DNA of 64,000 nucleotides from Lacticaseibacillus pabuli (GCF_028736235.1 NZ_CP117884.1:1-64000), one strand, 5' to 3'. Positions 17,872 through 26,989 are shown, counted from the stretch's first letter. Notes: generated by a model not told the origin, from the sequence alone. A program made the numbers and translations.

Positions 17872-18972
17872 ATGACCAAAACTGTTCAAGCTAAGGATAA
17901 AGCCGACGCCGATATGAAATTTGGCGACTGGGTGTCACTGGTTAGTCAGGGCATCGGGAACACCATCCTCGTCATTCTCGGGATGGGGCTACTGCTTAAC
18001 ATGCTGGGGACGACCTTCCACTGGGAGGCGCTCGCGCAAGTCGGCACGATGGCGCAGAAATTACTTGCGCCCGCGCTGGGTGTCACCATCGCGATGATGC
18101 TACGGTGCACCACACTTGTCACCGGGGCCACCATGATCGCCGCTACCGTGGGCTCCAACGCCGTCTTCTTCTCTGCTGCCCCAATTGCACATGCTGCAAC
18201 GGCAACGGGCTGGCAAGGCGCGCAAACAGCCGGTTCCGTCATCCTCACGAGTGGCCAACCCGTATCTGCTGTGCTGGCAGGGGTCTTCGCCGCTGTGTTA
18301 GGCAAATGGCTCACCGGCCGCACACCACTCGACATGGTGCTCGTGCCGTTTGCCGTGAGTTTCCTAGGGTCGCTTGTCGGCCTAGCCATGGCTTCCGTGA
18401 CGACGCCAGCACTGAACTGGGTGAGTGAACGCCTCGCCGCAACCATGCAGGTGAGCCCAGTTATCGGCGCTGCCCTGGTGTCCGCCGCGTGGTTCCTGTT
18501 CCTGATGACGCCCGCTAGTTCCGCGGCGCTTGCCGTCGCGGTCCAGTTAGATCCGATGAGCGCGGGTGCCGCTCTGATTGGCACCACGGTTGCGTTCGTG
18601 GCCTTCACCGCGATGTCTTACAACCAAAACACGATTGGTGCCAACATCGCGCAGACCCTCGTCACACCCAAGATTCAGTTTAGCAACCTGCTCAAGAACC
18701 CGCTGCTTGCAGCCGGACCACTTGTCGTTGCAGCAGGGTGTGCGGTGGTTGCCGTGGTATTCTTCAACTTTAAAGTGCCATATGCTATCGCAGGGCTGGG
18801 TCTGAACTCCCTGATTGCACCACTCTGGCTTGCGCCAAACAATCCAAAGGGCCTGGTAGTTCTGGTCATATTCGGGGTCGTCGTACCCGTCGTCCTGTCC
18901 TGGATTTTCTACCGGAGTCTCAAACTGACGGGCCGGGCGCAGACGAACGACCTGAAAATTGACGAACTGTAG
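17872..18972 (+). CDS. PTS EIIC-like membrane protein (PTS_EIIC_2/PfoR-like)
   Basis: 366 aa polytopic protein with about ten hydrophobic segments. It has the family-typical stretch YNQNTIGANIAQTLVTPK (about 245-262), the hallmark of the PTS_EIIC_2 group to which Clostridium PfoR belongs. Members are often encoded without EIIA/EIIB partners, as here, and their substrate is unknown. ATG after AGGAGG. Stands alone between its promoter and a weak hairpin. Confidence 0.75.
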   Translation: MTKTVQAKDKADADMKFGDWVSLVSQGIGNTILVILGMGLLLNMLGTTFHWEALAQVGTMAQKLLAPALGVTIAMMLRCTTLVTGATMIAATVGSNAVFFSAAPIAHAATATGWQGAQTAGSVILTSGQPVSAVLAGVFAAVLGKWLTGRTPLDMVLVPFAVSFLGSLVGLAMASVTTPALNWVSERLAATMQVSPVIGAALVSAAWFLFLMTPASSAALAVAVQLDPMSAGAALIGTTVAFVAFTAMSYNQNTIGANIAQTLVTPKIQFSNLLKNPLLAAGPLVVAAGCAVVAVVFFNFKVPYAIAGLGLNSLIAPLWLAPNNPKGLVVLVIFGVVVPVVLSWIFYRSLKLTGRAQTNDLKIDEL

Positions 18973-18988
18973 TCTAATAGGAACAAAT

Positions 18989-19025
18989 GGACCGGATCAG
19001 GATGTCGAAATTCTGGTCCGGTTTA
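18989..19025 (+). terminator. Weak terminator after the EIIC-like gene
   Basis: Arms GACCGGATCAGGAT and ATTCTGGTCCGGT pair over about 13 positions with two wobbles; the T tail is short. Confidence 0.55.
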
Positions 19026-19119
19026 GCTATTGACCGTGTTAATGATGAGAAAATTAGAATATAATGGCTTTAGTTTCACGTTGCGACGTTACATAGACAA
19101 TCACTAGGAGGATGCAAAG

Positions 19120-20157
19120 ATGGCAGATAAGGCAAAACCCACAGACTTTGATTGGAACGACTTAGGATTCGCGTACCACGACCTTCCATACCGCTACCGT
19201 GCTTACTATAAGGACGGTAAGTGGAGTGATGGGGGTCTCGAAACCGATTCATACATGCGCGTTAGTGAAGCCGCGCAGAGCTTTCACTATGGCCAGGAAA
19301 TTTTTGAAGGCGCCAAAGCGTACCGGCGCAAGGACGGTGGGGTAAACCTGTTCCGGCCTAACATGAACGCCCAGCGGATGAACCGCTCAGCTGATCGCCT
19401 TTTGATGCCACATTTCCCAGAAGACAAGTTCATTGATGCCATGAAGCAGGTCGTTAAGGCGAACCAGGAATTCGTCCCACCATACGGCACGGGCGCAACG
19501 CTTTACCTGCGGCCATTCTTTTTTGGGACGACGCCAATGGTTGGGGTGCACGCCGCCAGCGACTACACCTTTGAAATCTTCGCAACCCCAGTTGGTGCCT
19601 ACTACAAGGGTGGCTTAGCCCCGACAGCGTACGTTACCGGTTCACTGGACCGTGCTGCCCACGCAGGGACTGGTCGCGCGAAGGCTGCTGGGAACTACGC
19701 GTCAAGCCTGCTGCCAGGGGATGAAGCTCACAAGGCCGGGTTCTCCGACGTGGTTTACCTCGACCCTCGGTTGCACGAAAACATTGAAGAGCTGGGCAGT
19801 GCCAACTTCTTTGGAATCACCAAGGACGGCAAGTTCCAGACACCAAAGTCACCATCCATTCTGCCATCCATCACTAAGTACTCTCTGCTGGCACTGGCAC
19901 CTGAGTTTGGTCTAATTCCAGAAGAGACGACCATCTCAATCAATGACATCGACCGATTTGCTGAAGTTGGGGCAATGGGGACCGCCGCGGTTATCTCACC
20001 AGTGGGTTCCATCACGCATCAGGGTAAGAAGCACGTCTTCTACTCCGAAACCAAGGTTGGGCCATACACCCAGAAGCTGTACGATCGTTTGACTGGTATT
20101 CAGTTCGGGGATGAACCTGCTCCTGAGGGCTGGATCTACGATGTGCCGTTGAAGTAA
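19120..20157 (+). CDS. ilvE: Branched-chain amino acid aminotransferase
   Basis: PLP enzyme interconverting Leu/Ile/Val and their 2-oxo acids. 345 aa, fold-type IV, the BCAT-2 length. The PLP lysine lies in GRAKAAGNYASS (about residue 190); other conserved parts are GQEIFEGAKAYR, LYLRPFFFG and IEELGSANFFGI. ATG after AGGAGG. In lactobacilli it mainly makes glutamate-linked branched-chain oxo acids and flavour compounds. Monocistronic with a strong terminator. Confidence 0.95.
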   Translation: MADKAKPTDFDWNDLGFAYHDLPYRYRAYYKDGKWSDGGLETDSYMRVSEAAQSFHYGQEIFEGAKAYRRKDGGVNLFRPNMNAQRMNRSADRLLMPHFPEDKFIDAMKQVVKANQEFVPPYGTGATLYLRPFFFGTTPMVGVHAASDYTFEIFATPVGAYYKGGLAPTAYVTGSLDRAAHAGTGRAKAAGNYASSLLPGDEAHKAGFSDVVYLDPRLHENIEELGSANFFGITKDGKFQTPKSPSILPSITKYSLLALAPEFGLIPEETTISINDIDRFAEVGAMGTAAVISPVGSITHQGKKHVFYSETKVGPYTQKLYDRLTGIQFGDEPAPEGWIYDVPLK

Positions 20158-20176
20158 GCATCATTTAACAGCAAGC

Positions 20177-20213
20177 AAACAGGGTGCTACTCATTGCGAG
20201 TAGCACCCTGTTT
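20177..20213. terminator. Bidirectional terminator after ilvE
   Basis: Perfect 16-bp stem (20177-20192 with 20198-20213), loop ATTGC, with AAA/TTT ends for both converging genes. Confidence 0.92.
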
Positions 20214-20329
20214 CATGTGAAACGATTTGGTGCACGCCAACCTACAGACGTGCTAGTCCGTGGCAAAAGACGGCGCCGGGATTACCCTGCGGACGCCTAG
20301 GCAGCCGAATGTATTGAAAGGATGGAGGA

Positions 20330-20367
20330 GCTTAGTCCTCAGTTTCTAAACGCGTTTCTCCGCACAC
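20330..20367 (-). repeat. 3'-UTR covarying repeat element, degenerate copy C
   Basis: Only the right half is recognisable: TTAGTCCTCAG followed by a 24-bp terminal repeat (20344-20367, TTCTAAACGCGTTTCTCCGC...). It ends 6 bp from the lactate oxidase stop codon, the same place and orientation as copies A and B. The preceding 100 bp can form another stem (AGTCCG.../...CGGACG) but shares no clear sequence with the units. Confidence 0.65.
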
Positions 20368-20373
20368 TTGTAA

Positions 20374-21489
20374 TTAATCATTGTAGCTAAAGTGTGTCAG
20401 TGGGGCAGACTTGATGTCGTCCACCGTCTTGGTGCCGGCCAGCTGCATGGTGATCTCCAGCTCGTGGTTGATGTGCTTGTAGACACTAGCCACACCCTTG
20501 GCACCACCGAGTGCAAGTCCATAGATGGTTGGACGGCCAAACGCAACGAGGTCAGCGCCGGAAGCGAGGGCCTTGAAGACGTGGCTGCCGCGACGAACAC
20601 CGGAGTCAAAGATGATTGGTACACGGTGGTTAACCGCGCGGGCAATTGATGGCAGAACGTCGAAACTTGCTGGACCACCGTTTAACTGACGGCCACCATG
20701 GTTGGAAACGTAGACACCGGAAGCACCCGCATCAATGGCGCGGAGGGCATCCTCTGGTGACTCAATCCCCTTGACGATAACTGGCAGATCAGTGTAATCC
20801 GCGATGCGCTTGACATCGGCGCCACTAATCTTCTGGGCAGCGGAAGCATAGATTTCAGCGATACCCTTGCCCTTACCATCACCCTCGGAGAACTTGGTCA
20901 AGTTGGCCATTGGGATAGGGAACTGGAAGTTGTTAATAATGTCGGCTTCACGGTAGCCATCAACGGTTGCATCAACGGTCAGAATGATTGCCTTGATGCC
21001 GGCCTTCTTCGCTTCATCAAGCAGGGAGTAGTTAAAGTCCCAGTCCTTGCTCATGTATAGCTGGAAGAACTGTGGGGCACCATTCCCGGCTGCTGCTGTG
21101 TCAGCGATTGAAGTGGAGGAGTAAGTGGACTGTGCCATCAAACCACCCACGGCTGCCAGACCTTCAGCGGTGGCTGCTTCGCCGCGGCTGTGGGCCAAGC
21201 CCTGCGCTGCAGTTGGTGCCATCATGACTGGGGTCTTCAAATCGATGCCGAAGATGCTGGTGGACAGGTCTGGGTCTTCCATGTCGGACAAAGCCTTAGG
21301 AACAATCTGGGCATGTTCGAATGCCTTCGTGTTTTCTGCAAGTGTCCAGTTGTCCTCACTGCCGCCTTCAATGTACCCGAAGCCGCCGGTAGGGATGATC
21401 TTCTTTGCTTCTGCTTCTAGACTAGGCAGGTTGAGAATATCCAAATCCTGTTCGCGGTCGCTCTGTTCGTATCCATTAACTACTGTCAT
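20374..21489 (-). CDS. L-lactate oxidase (FMN-dependent 2-hydroxyacid oxidase)
   Basis: 371 aa TIM-barrel flavoenzyme. Catalytic His is in SNHGGRQL, FMN-binding residues in PTAAQGLAHSRGEAA and FDSGVRRGSHVFKAL, substrate Arg in HGGR. Such lactobacillus enzymes oxidise L-lactate with O2 to pyruvate and H2O2, though some accept other 2-hydroxy acids; exact substrate is inferred. ATG after GGAGG. An inverted-repeat operator overlaps the promoter. The repeat copy C lies just past the stop. Confidence 0.88.
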   Translation of the reverse strand: MTVVNGYEQSDREQDLDILNLPSLEAEAKKIIPTGGFGYIEGGSEDNWTLAENTKAFEHAQIVPKALSDMEDPDLSTSIFGIDLKTPVMMAPTAAQGLAHSRGEAATAEGLAAVGGLMAQSTYSSTSIADTAAAGNGAPQFFQLYMSKDWDFNYSLLDEAKKAGIKAIILTVDATVDGYREADIINNFQFPIPMANLTKFSEGDGKGKGIAEIYASAAQKISGADVKRIADYTDLPVIVKGIESPEDALRAIDAGASGVYVSNHGGRQLNGGPASFDVLPSIARAVNHRVPIIFDSGVRRGSHVFKALASGADLVAFGRPTIYGLALGGAKGVASVYKHINHELEITMQLAGTKTVDDIKSAPLTHFSYND

Positions 21490-21568
21490 ATGATTACCTC
21501 CAAGATGTGTTCAAAATTAGTCCTGGTTAACCGTGGCTTTACGTCCCGCGGCTAACTCGTATGCATTT

Positions 21569-21596
21569 ATCATAACACTTACTTTTGGTAAGTAAA
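21569..21596 (-). promoter_or_regulatory. Promoter with overlapping palindromic operator (lactate oxidase)
   Basis: Minus strand: -35 TTTACT (21591-21596), 16-bp spacer, -10 TATGAT (21569-21574). A perfect palindrome ACTTAC-N5-GTAAGT (21577-21593) fills the spacer, the usual position of a repressor operator. Confidence 0.6.
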
Positions 21597-21706
21597 CCCC
21601 TAAAATGTATTTTTGCAGTTTTTCCCACACAAATTTCTAAAAATGTGCCGGAAACACCTTGTCAAACACCCCGTTTCCATGTATTATAGTTAAGTCGTTA
21701 AGGCAT

Positions 21707-21779
21707 GGGTGGTTAGCTCAGCTGGCAGAGCAACGGACTCTTAATCCGTGGGTCTGGGGTTCGATCCCCCAACCACCCA
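21707..21779 (+). tRNA. tRNA-Lys (CTT), copy 1
   Basis: 73-nt cloverleaf: acceptor GGGTGGT/ACCACCC, D-arm AGCTCAGCTGGCAGAGC, anticodon loop CTCTTAA (anticodon CTT), T-arm GGGGTTCGATCCCC. No encoded CCA. Its 3' end is the insertion site of the 13.3-kb element. Confidence 0.96.
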
Positions 21780-21782
21780 GAA
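21766..21782. other. attL core
   Basis: 17 bp identical to 35075-35091, spanning the last bases of tRNA-Lys copy 1 and three bases beyond. Confidence 0.8.
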
Positions 21783-21793
21783 TAGTACTTTTT

Positions 21794-21840
21794 ACCAGTG
21801 TGATTGGCTTTCAAGAAGCCCGTTACACTGGTATTTTATT
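21794..21840 (+). terminator. Terminator supplied by the element to tRNA-Lys
   Basis: Stem ACCAGTGT (21794-21801) with ACACTGGT (21825-21832) then ATTTTATT. It stands in for the chromosomal tRNA terminator now stranded at 35098. Confidence 0.6.
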
Positions 21841-21878
21841 GCTCGAACCTCTCACCGTGTCGCATGGCTTAGCACAAA

Positions 21879-21925
21879 AAGAACACCATGCGGAACACTC
21901 CGAAAACCACGGGGAGAAAACCACG
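21879..21925 (+). repeat. Integrase arm-type sites, left end
   Basis: AGAACACCAT (about 21880-21889) and GAAAACCACG twice (21902-21911, 21916-21925). The same two motifs recur at the right end, so they are likely binding sites for the N-terminal domain of the element's tyrosine integrase. Confidence 0.6.
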
Positions 21926-22054
21926 AAAACTAGTTACTGGCAGGCGGTGGCCGTCCCAATCTGGGACGGTTATTTTAGTGCCGTCGTGTGTGCGTTTGGC
22001 GATCAGTTACCCGTATAGGTGGGCGAACTTGCACCAGAATCGCGCTGACAGCAT

Positions 22055-22082
22055 CAAAAAAGCGGCGTTTCCGTCGCTTTCT
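22055..22082 (-). terminator. Terminator of the satellite structural operon
   Basis: Minus strand: AAGCGACG-GAAA-CGCCGCTT (one mismatch) followed by TTTT, directly after the connector stop at 22090. Confidence 0.75.
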
Positions 22083-22089
22083 CTAATCA

Positions 22090-22383
22090 CTATAAGTCAC
22101 TAGCGAATATCCCACGCAATTGTTGAATCATGCTAATAACAGTGAAGGGTATCTCTTGACTGGCCGTTGCAATCTCGCCCCTGTTTTGATACCAGAATTC
22201 TGTCAACATAGCCACGGCAATGTCGAATTGAGAATACTCGGCAAAACTGGCGGCTGCGGCTTCACTGTCCACGGCGTTGCGAACGTAGTCACCCGCTGCG
22301 GTGATATAATTCTGGATCATGTCGGCATCGGTGCCGGTTGGTAATCGAAGACTATTCTGGATCTGTTCTACTGATACGGTCAT
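22090..22383 (-). CDS. Head-tail connector protein (gp6-like)
   Basis: 97 aa, helical. It resembles the HK97 gp6/SPP1 gp15 adaptor family: short N-terminal helix segment, DADMIQNYITAAGDYVRNAV, then a long helix and a C-terminal ISMIQQLRGI. Such proteins form a ring under the portal. It is the last gene of the structural operon, 45 bp after the capsid gene, and ends at a terminator. No tail gene follows. Confidence 0.75.
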   Translation of the reverse strand: MTVSVEQIQNSLRLPTGTDADMIQNYITAAGDYVRNAVDSEAAAASFAEYSQFDIAVAMLTEFWYQNRGEIATASQEIPFTVISMIQQLRGIFASDL

Positions 22384-22428
22384 GTTCTCATCTCCTATTA
22401 AAAAAGGCGGTTCCCCGCCTTCAATCCA

Positions 22429-23967
22429 TTACTTGCCAGTGGAACTAGTTGCTGGCGTGATTTCGACATAGCGCGCAGCATCTGGGTCAATTTGTTTGTA
22501 GTCGTTGCGCAAGATGACGGCCAAGCCTTGGGTGTAGCTGTCGAACTTTTCCCAATTGGTTTCAACTTGGTTCTTTTGTGCCAAGAATACGGCTTGTGCC
22601 AAGTCACCAACTACCATAGGCAATGCACCACTGGCAGGCGTCGCCAGAATCTTGTTGCTTACCACGATCACCGGAGCGCCAAACAATTGCTTGCCAGATG
22701 GTGCCGTGACGTTTGGTTGAAGTAAGTAGCGGCCTTCACTGTCCTTTAAGGTGTCCAGGTAGTTAAAAGCATCTTGGTTGGTTAATACTGACAATGACAG
22801 TGCTGGATCTAAGTCAACGTTGAAGACATGCTTCACGTCGTCCAGGTTGGCAGCAGTAACCTTTGTAAAGGTAAGTAACAGCTTAGTGATTTCGGCGTTG
22901 TTTGTGTTGCGTACCAACTTGGCTAACTGGCTCTTAACTTCGGCCACAATGTTGACCTCTGAATCTTCCACGATTTCATCAGAAAGGTAAATCTTGCCGG
23001 CACGGGTTTGTACCTTGTAATCAACGCCCTTGAACAACGTGGCATCAATGTCGCCGATTTCTGCAAGTTCTTCTTTTGTTGCCAAGGTGCCGTTGTTGAC
23101 CAGCGCAACCGGATAAGTGCCGACCGGGGTGCCAACTTGCTTTACAGTGACGTATTTCGCTAGGTCATAGTCAGATTGCTTGAGGTCTAAGACGTCCTTG
23201 ATGACTTCATTAGGAACGACAGCACCAGCGGTGGTAGTGGTCAAGCCGTCACGTTTTTCACCGTGGGAACGGATAAAGTCTTCGTAGTTGCGGGATTCAG
23301 TGTGATCTTCGTTTGAAATAGTTTTGATAGTCATGTTGGTATTCTCCTTTTGTTGTTGGGTTTGTTGCATCCATGCGGTGTAGCTGCGCTTATCCACTTG
23401 TACGTTGGTATCGTCATAAGCTGGAATCGCGACCAGTGAGACGTCGAACAACGACTTGACGGCGGTGATAGTCCGGATCACTTGGCCGCTGTCGTCCTTA
23501 GTGAACGTGTCGCCGTCTGGGGCTTCCATGAAAGTAAAACTCATGGCCGACATGTTCCCAGCCGCGACGTTGGTAGCGGCATCCTTAGCAGCAGTGGTAT
23601 CAGCCAAGTCAGCATCGAAGTGTAGTCCTTTGTCGTCCACATTAAGGGTCAGGGTGCCGCCTTTGGTGCTGGCAAGAACTTGGCTCATGTCGTGATTTGA
23701 AACCATATAAACGTCTGACAAGTCCACGTTATCAAACGCATGTGGGTCAATGACTTCTTTAAAGCCGCCCAGGTCTTTACTTGGCGAATTGAAGACTACG
23801 GCGTAACCCGATAAATGTTTTGGTTGTTCTTGATCTGCGGTATCCTTGTTGTTGGCGTCTGTCCCATTTTGGTCTTTTTCGTTGTCTGCTTTGGCCGGCT
23901 GGTCAACGGAAAGACTAGCATCGGGGTTCAGGCGCTTTTCTACGTCTGCATTATTCAATTTTTCCAC
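22429..23967 (-). CDS. Prohead protease-major capsid protein fusion (HK97 type)
   Basis: 512 aa. Residues about 50-205 are an HK97-family prohead protease (HLSGYAVVFNSPS; His in SNHDMSQV; Ser in MSAMSFTF). Residues about 212-512 are an HK97-fold capsid protein (NEVIKDVLDLKQ, PVVIVSN-like strand, C-terminal VILRNDYKQIDPDAARYVEI). At the junction an in-frame ATG (23334) follows a perfect AAAGGAG, so a 301-aa capsid protein can be made separately. The first 50 residues are Asp/Lys/Asn-rich and disordered. It overlaps the portal gene by 17 bp. Confidence 0.88.
   Translation of the reverse strand: MEKLNNADVEKRLNPDASLSVDQPAKADNEKDQNGTDANNKDTADQEQPKHLSGYAVVFNSPSKDLGGFKEVIDPHAFDNVDLSDVYMVSNHDMSQVLASTKGGTLTLNVDDKGLHFDADLADTTAAKDAATNVAAGNMSAMSFTFMEAPDGDTFTKDDSGQVIRTITAVKSLFDVSLVAIPAYDDTNVQVDKRSYTAWMQQTQQQKENTNMTIKTISNEDHTESRNYEDFIRSHGEKRDGLTTTTAGAVVPNEVIKDVLDLKQSDYDLAKYVTVKQVGTPVGTYPVALVNNGTLATKEELAEIGDIDATLFKGVDYKVQTRAGKIYLSDEIVEDSEVNIVAEVKSQLAKLVRNTNNAEITKLLLTFTKVTAANLDDVKHVFNVDLDPALSLSVLTNQDAFNYLDTLKDSEGRYLLQPNVTAPSGKQLFGAPVIVVSNKILATPASGALPMVVGDLAQAVFLAQKNQVETNWEKFDSYTQGLAVILRNDYKQIDPDAARYVEITPATSSTGK
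23332..23350 (-). promoter_or_regulatory. Internal ribosome binding site for free capsid protein
   Basis: Minus strand AAAGGAG followed nine bases later by ATG (23334), inside and in frame with the protease-capsid gene; the first residues are MTIKTISNEDH. Confidence 0.7.
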
Positions 23968-25132
23968 TCCCTTGAGTATTTGTCTGTTGGATCATGTCCA
24001 GCGTTGTTGTTCCTGTGGTGAGAATGATACGATCACCGCCCGATATAGGTGGCAAGCCGATTTTGTCGCGGGCTTCGTTTATGGTATAGATGCTACCTTT
24101 AAGGCCGTTCACCGCCAGTTCTTGCATGGTGGCAGGGTCAGCACTGAAAAGCTGGTCAGTGTTGAAGCTGAAACGGTTGTCGCCAGTTGAAAGCTTAGCG
24201 TCAAGCTCTGCGGTGAAACTCTTGAAATAGCCGATCAAGGTATTTTGCAAGTAGTTGACGTTGGCTTGTACGGCGTTTGAATGCTCGGACTCGATACCCA
24301 ACTTGTCAGGTGGTAACCCGAACGCTTTGGCGATTTGAAGCGTCGTCCAGTCGTTTGAGTTGACCAGTTTCACCACGTCAGCGTTAACGGCCAGTTGCTT
24401 GTAGTCCATATCTGAATCTAAGATGATGGTCTTCAAGGCGTTGTCGCCACTGTTGGCAGCTTCAAACTTGGTACGGATATTGTTTTTTGACTTGCCATCA
24501 AGTGCCGACTTGTTGACTTTCAGAATCCCAGTACCTTGTACGCCGTTCTTGAAGAAGCCACGAATCAATTTGTTACCAGTGTGCTGAATTGCCACTTCAT
24601 CATGCAAGCTATAAAGCGGTGATAAGCCTGTATAGCCGTCTTGTGTGAAAGACTTGAAGTGTAACACCTCGGCAGGGTCTAACGCTTTAGATTGACCACC
24701 GGCGGGCGTATACGTGTATTCTGGCACCGTGCCGATGTCTGGATCATAAGTCACCATCATGTCAGCATTCGGGATCAACTCGAATCCGCTCACTTGGCCG
24801 CTGTTGTTGCGTTGGATCAAGGCAAACGCGTTACCATTCAGAAGCATGTTGACGGCCAGTGCAAAGCGGAAAGCATAAGCGGTCATGTGGCTGTTTGGTG
24901 CTTTGTTGAGTAGTCCACTGATACGCTTATCGCTATATTCAAGTGGGTTACTTGCAATGTCGCCAGCAATCACTTTCACCGCGGCGTACACGTCTGAATT
25001 TCGTAGCGACCCAACGCCAGTGTATGCGCCGCTGTCATTGTTGGTCATACTGATTACTGCATCTAAGAATGGTTCTGCGTTATCTTCACGTGGTTCTTGA
25101 GTTGCTTTAGTAAATAAGGTCATGTTGTTCAC
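23951..25132 (-). CDS. Phage portal protein
   Basis: 393 aa, HK97-type portal family. Recognisable features: VYAAVKVIAGDIASNPLEY near the N-terminus, LLNGNAFALIQRN, EVLHFKSFTQDGYTGLSPL, and the C-terminal INEARDKIGLPPI. Forms the dodecameric DNA channel at one capsid vertex. ATG overlaps the stop of the small membrane gene (ATGA). Placed between terminase and protease as in HK97-like modules. Confidence 0.9.
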   Translation of the reverse strand: MNNMTLFTKATQEPREDNAEPFLDAVISMTNNDSGAYTGVGSLRNSDVYAAVKVIAGDIASNPLEYSDKRISGLLNKAPNSHMTAYAFRFALAVNMLLNGNAFALIQRNNSGQVSGFELIPNADMMVTYDPDIGTVPEYTYTPAGGQSKALDPAEVLHFKSFTQDGYTGLSPLYSLHDEVAIQHTGNKLIRGFFKNGVQGTGILKVNKSALDGKSKNNIRTKFEAANSGDNALKTIILDSDMDYKQLAVNADVVKLVNSNDWTTLQIAKAFGLPPDKLGIESEHSNAVQANVNYLQNTLIGYFKSFTAELDAKLSTGDNRFSFNTDQLFSADPATMQELAVNGLKGSIYTINEARDKIGLPPISGGDRIILTTGTTTLDMIQQTNTQGSGKIE

Positions 25133-25314
25133 CTCTTTTCATTATCGTTTTGGTTGATAATCAACGCCGATGTAATCAACGACGTTCCCAGCGCAACCAG
25201 TCCCAGCCATGTGCCTGCCTTGATCCAGATGCCTGCCACTACTGCCACCAAACCAGCAACGAATAACCAACTTTGAACGTTAAAAGCTAAAATCATCCGA
25301 CGAATAAAAGTCAT
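25129..25314 (-). CDS. Small membrane protein of the head module (DUF1056-like)
   Basis: 61 aa from the ATG at 25314, preceded by GGAGG; a longer reading would run further into the terminase gene. Two hydrophobic helices (SWLFVAGLVAVVAGIW and TWLGLVALGTSLITSALII) and a charged tail (NQNDNEKR). Small two-helix proteins in this position between terminase and portal are common in Lactobacillales phages; role unknown. Overlaps both neighbours. Confidence 0.65.
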   Translation of the reverse strand: MTFIRRMILAFNVQSWLFVAGLVAVVAGIWIKAGTWLGLVALGTSLITSALIINQNDNEKR

Positions 25315-26989
25315 TGTTGGCCGCCTCCGTTTCTTTGCCGGTGTAGTATCCCGCCGCTTCGGTGTAGGCATTCATCAATGCCGCCATTGGGTCGATTTTT
25401 GTGGCGTTGCGTGCCTTGTCAATAATCGGGTTGTTGTTGGCATCATATTTCAGAATCGCGTTACCGACCGCATAACCTAGTAGCTCATTGGTAGGGTGTA
25501 GGATCTTGCCGTTGTATAAATCATCACGGAATTGGATTGTTGGCGTGGTCAGTGTGCGAACACCTTGGCGAACCTCGATCAATGGCAAGTCGCGTTTCTC
25601 CAATTCGGGAATCAAGTAACCCATGGCATAAGGGTCATAGCAGATTGCTTTCACGTTCCAGTCGTTTCGCTGGATCATATCAAGCAAGTACGCCAGCACC
25701 TCGTCGTAGTCAATAATGCCGCTGTCTAGCTTCGTGATCGTACACTCGCCACGCTGTTCACCGGCCACATAATCGAAGCCGTCGCGCTTGCTTTTGGTTT
25801 CCAAGCCGTACTTGGTGCCGACAAACGAATGACTGTTAGCATATAGCTTGCCGTCAAACGGTGTCAGCCATGAAATACTGGTCAGGTCGCTGCTTTTGGA
25901 AAGGTCAAGCCCGATATAGACGTCGGCGCCAGTGGTTTGTGGCATGTCAGTGGTAGCAGCTTCCCAGTCTTCGGGAATGATGTAGCTATCAGCGCGTGCC
26001 TGCATCCACATATTAAAGTTCTTGACCAAAATCGGGTTCATATTGCCTTGACGACTAGCTAAGTCAACGTCAGCTTGAAGACTGGGGCGCATTGTCGCGG
26101 CGCTCTTGGCGTTTGCCAGTAATGGATTGGACTTTTCCCACATGTCAGGTTGAAACGCCTCGCGCTTGTCGTCTTGCTCCCAAATAGCTACAAAATAGCG
26201 ATCCGCCTTTTCGCGGTTGGTCAGCACTTTTTAAACAAAATCATATTCAGTTTTCATAGGACTGTTGAGGTTACTGCCGGTGGTAGAGATGACGGCCAGC
26301 AAACTGTTTTGACTGTTGATCTGGCCAGATTTCAGCACGCGTAGAATCTCATCGGTACGGGCTAGGGCATATTCATCAACGATAGCTAAGTCACTTTGAT
26401 AACCATCTAACGTGTGCAAGTTGCTGGCGACAGGCTCGGCGACACTACCAGTTTCAAGGTCTCGAATCTCGGCACGATTGATTTTCAAACGGCTGCGGAT
26501 CATCTCGGACTTGCGACCAACTTGGCGAAGCCCACTTGATAACATGTCGAACGCAAAGTGCGCTTGTGCGTTGCTGTTGGCCGTATAGATGACTTCCCGA
26601 TTAAGTGCCGGTTCATTCTCCATCAATAGATAGATGGCGCCTAAGTCGGCCATTAAGAAGCTTTTGCCGTTCTTACGGCTCATGCTGATATACGCACGAT
26701 CATAGCGACGGTTCCCAGTTTTGCGGTCTCGCCATCCAAACAGCTCGGAAACAATCCACTTTTGAAACAACTCTAGCTTTAATGGCGATCCATCACGCGC
26801 CGGCATCATTTCGACAAACTCGATAGCCTTGTTGGCCTTGTCTTCATCGAAGTAATACGGGAACGGGTCTTTGCGCTTCTTGCTATTCTTTAAATCACGA
26901 CGGTAGCGCCGGGCTGCTTGCTTGATTTTCTTGCCGGCAACGATCTCGCCAGCGATAACTTTGTCAGTGTATTCAGTCGCGTAATTCAT
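25280..26989 (-). pseudogene. Terminase large subunit, interrupted by an in-frame stop
   Basis: Packaging ATPase/nuclease. Total frame about 569 codons, one reading frame throughout. The N-terminal ATPase half includes RAYISMSRKNGKSFLMADL (Walker A-like) and LAIVDEYALA (Walker B). The C-terminal nuclease half has VYIGLDLSKSSDLTS and the Asp near KAICYDPYAMG. A TAA at 26231-26233 splits the halves (EYDFV stop KVLTNREK). Reinitiation at GTG 26227 would give only the C-terminal half. Unless the stop is read through, the element cannot package by itself. Confidence 0.9.

Noticed and set aside
22429..23967. Sequencing error joining protease and capsid genes
   Set aside because: The frame is continuous with no compressed or ambiguous run at the junction, and the linker reads as normal coding sequence; fusion genes of this type are known in phages.
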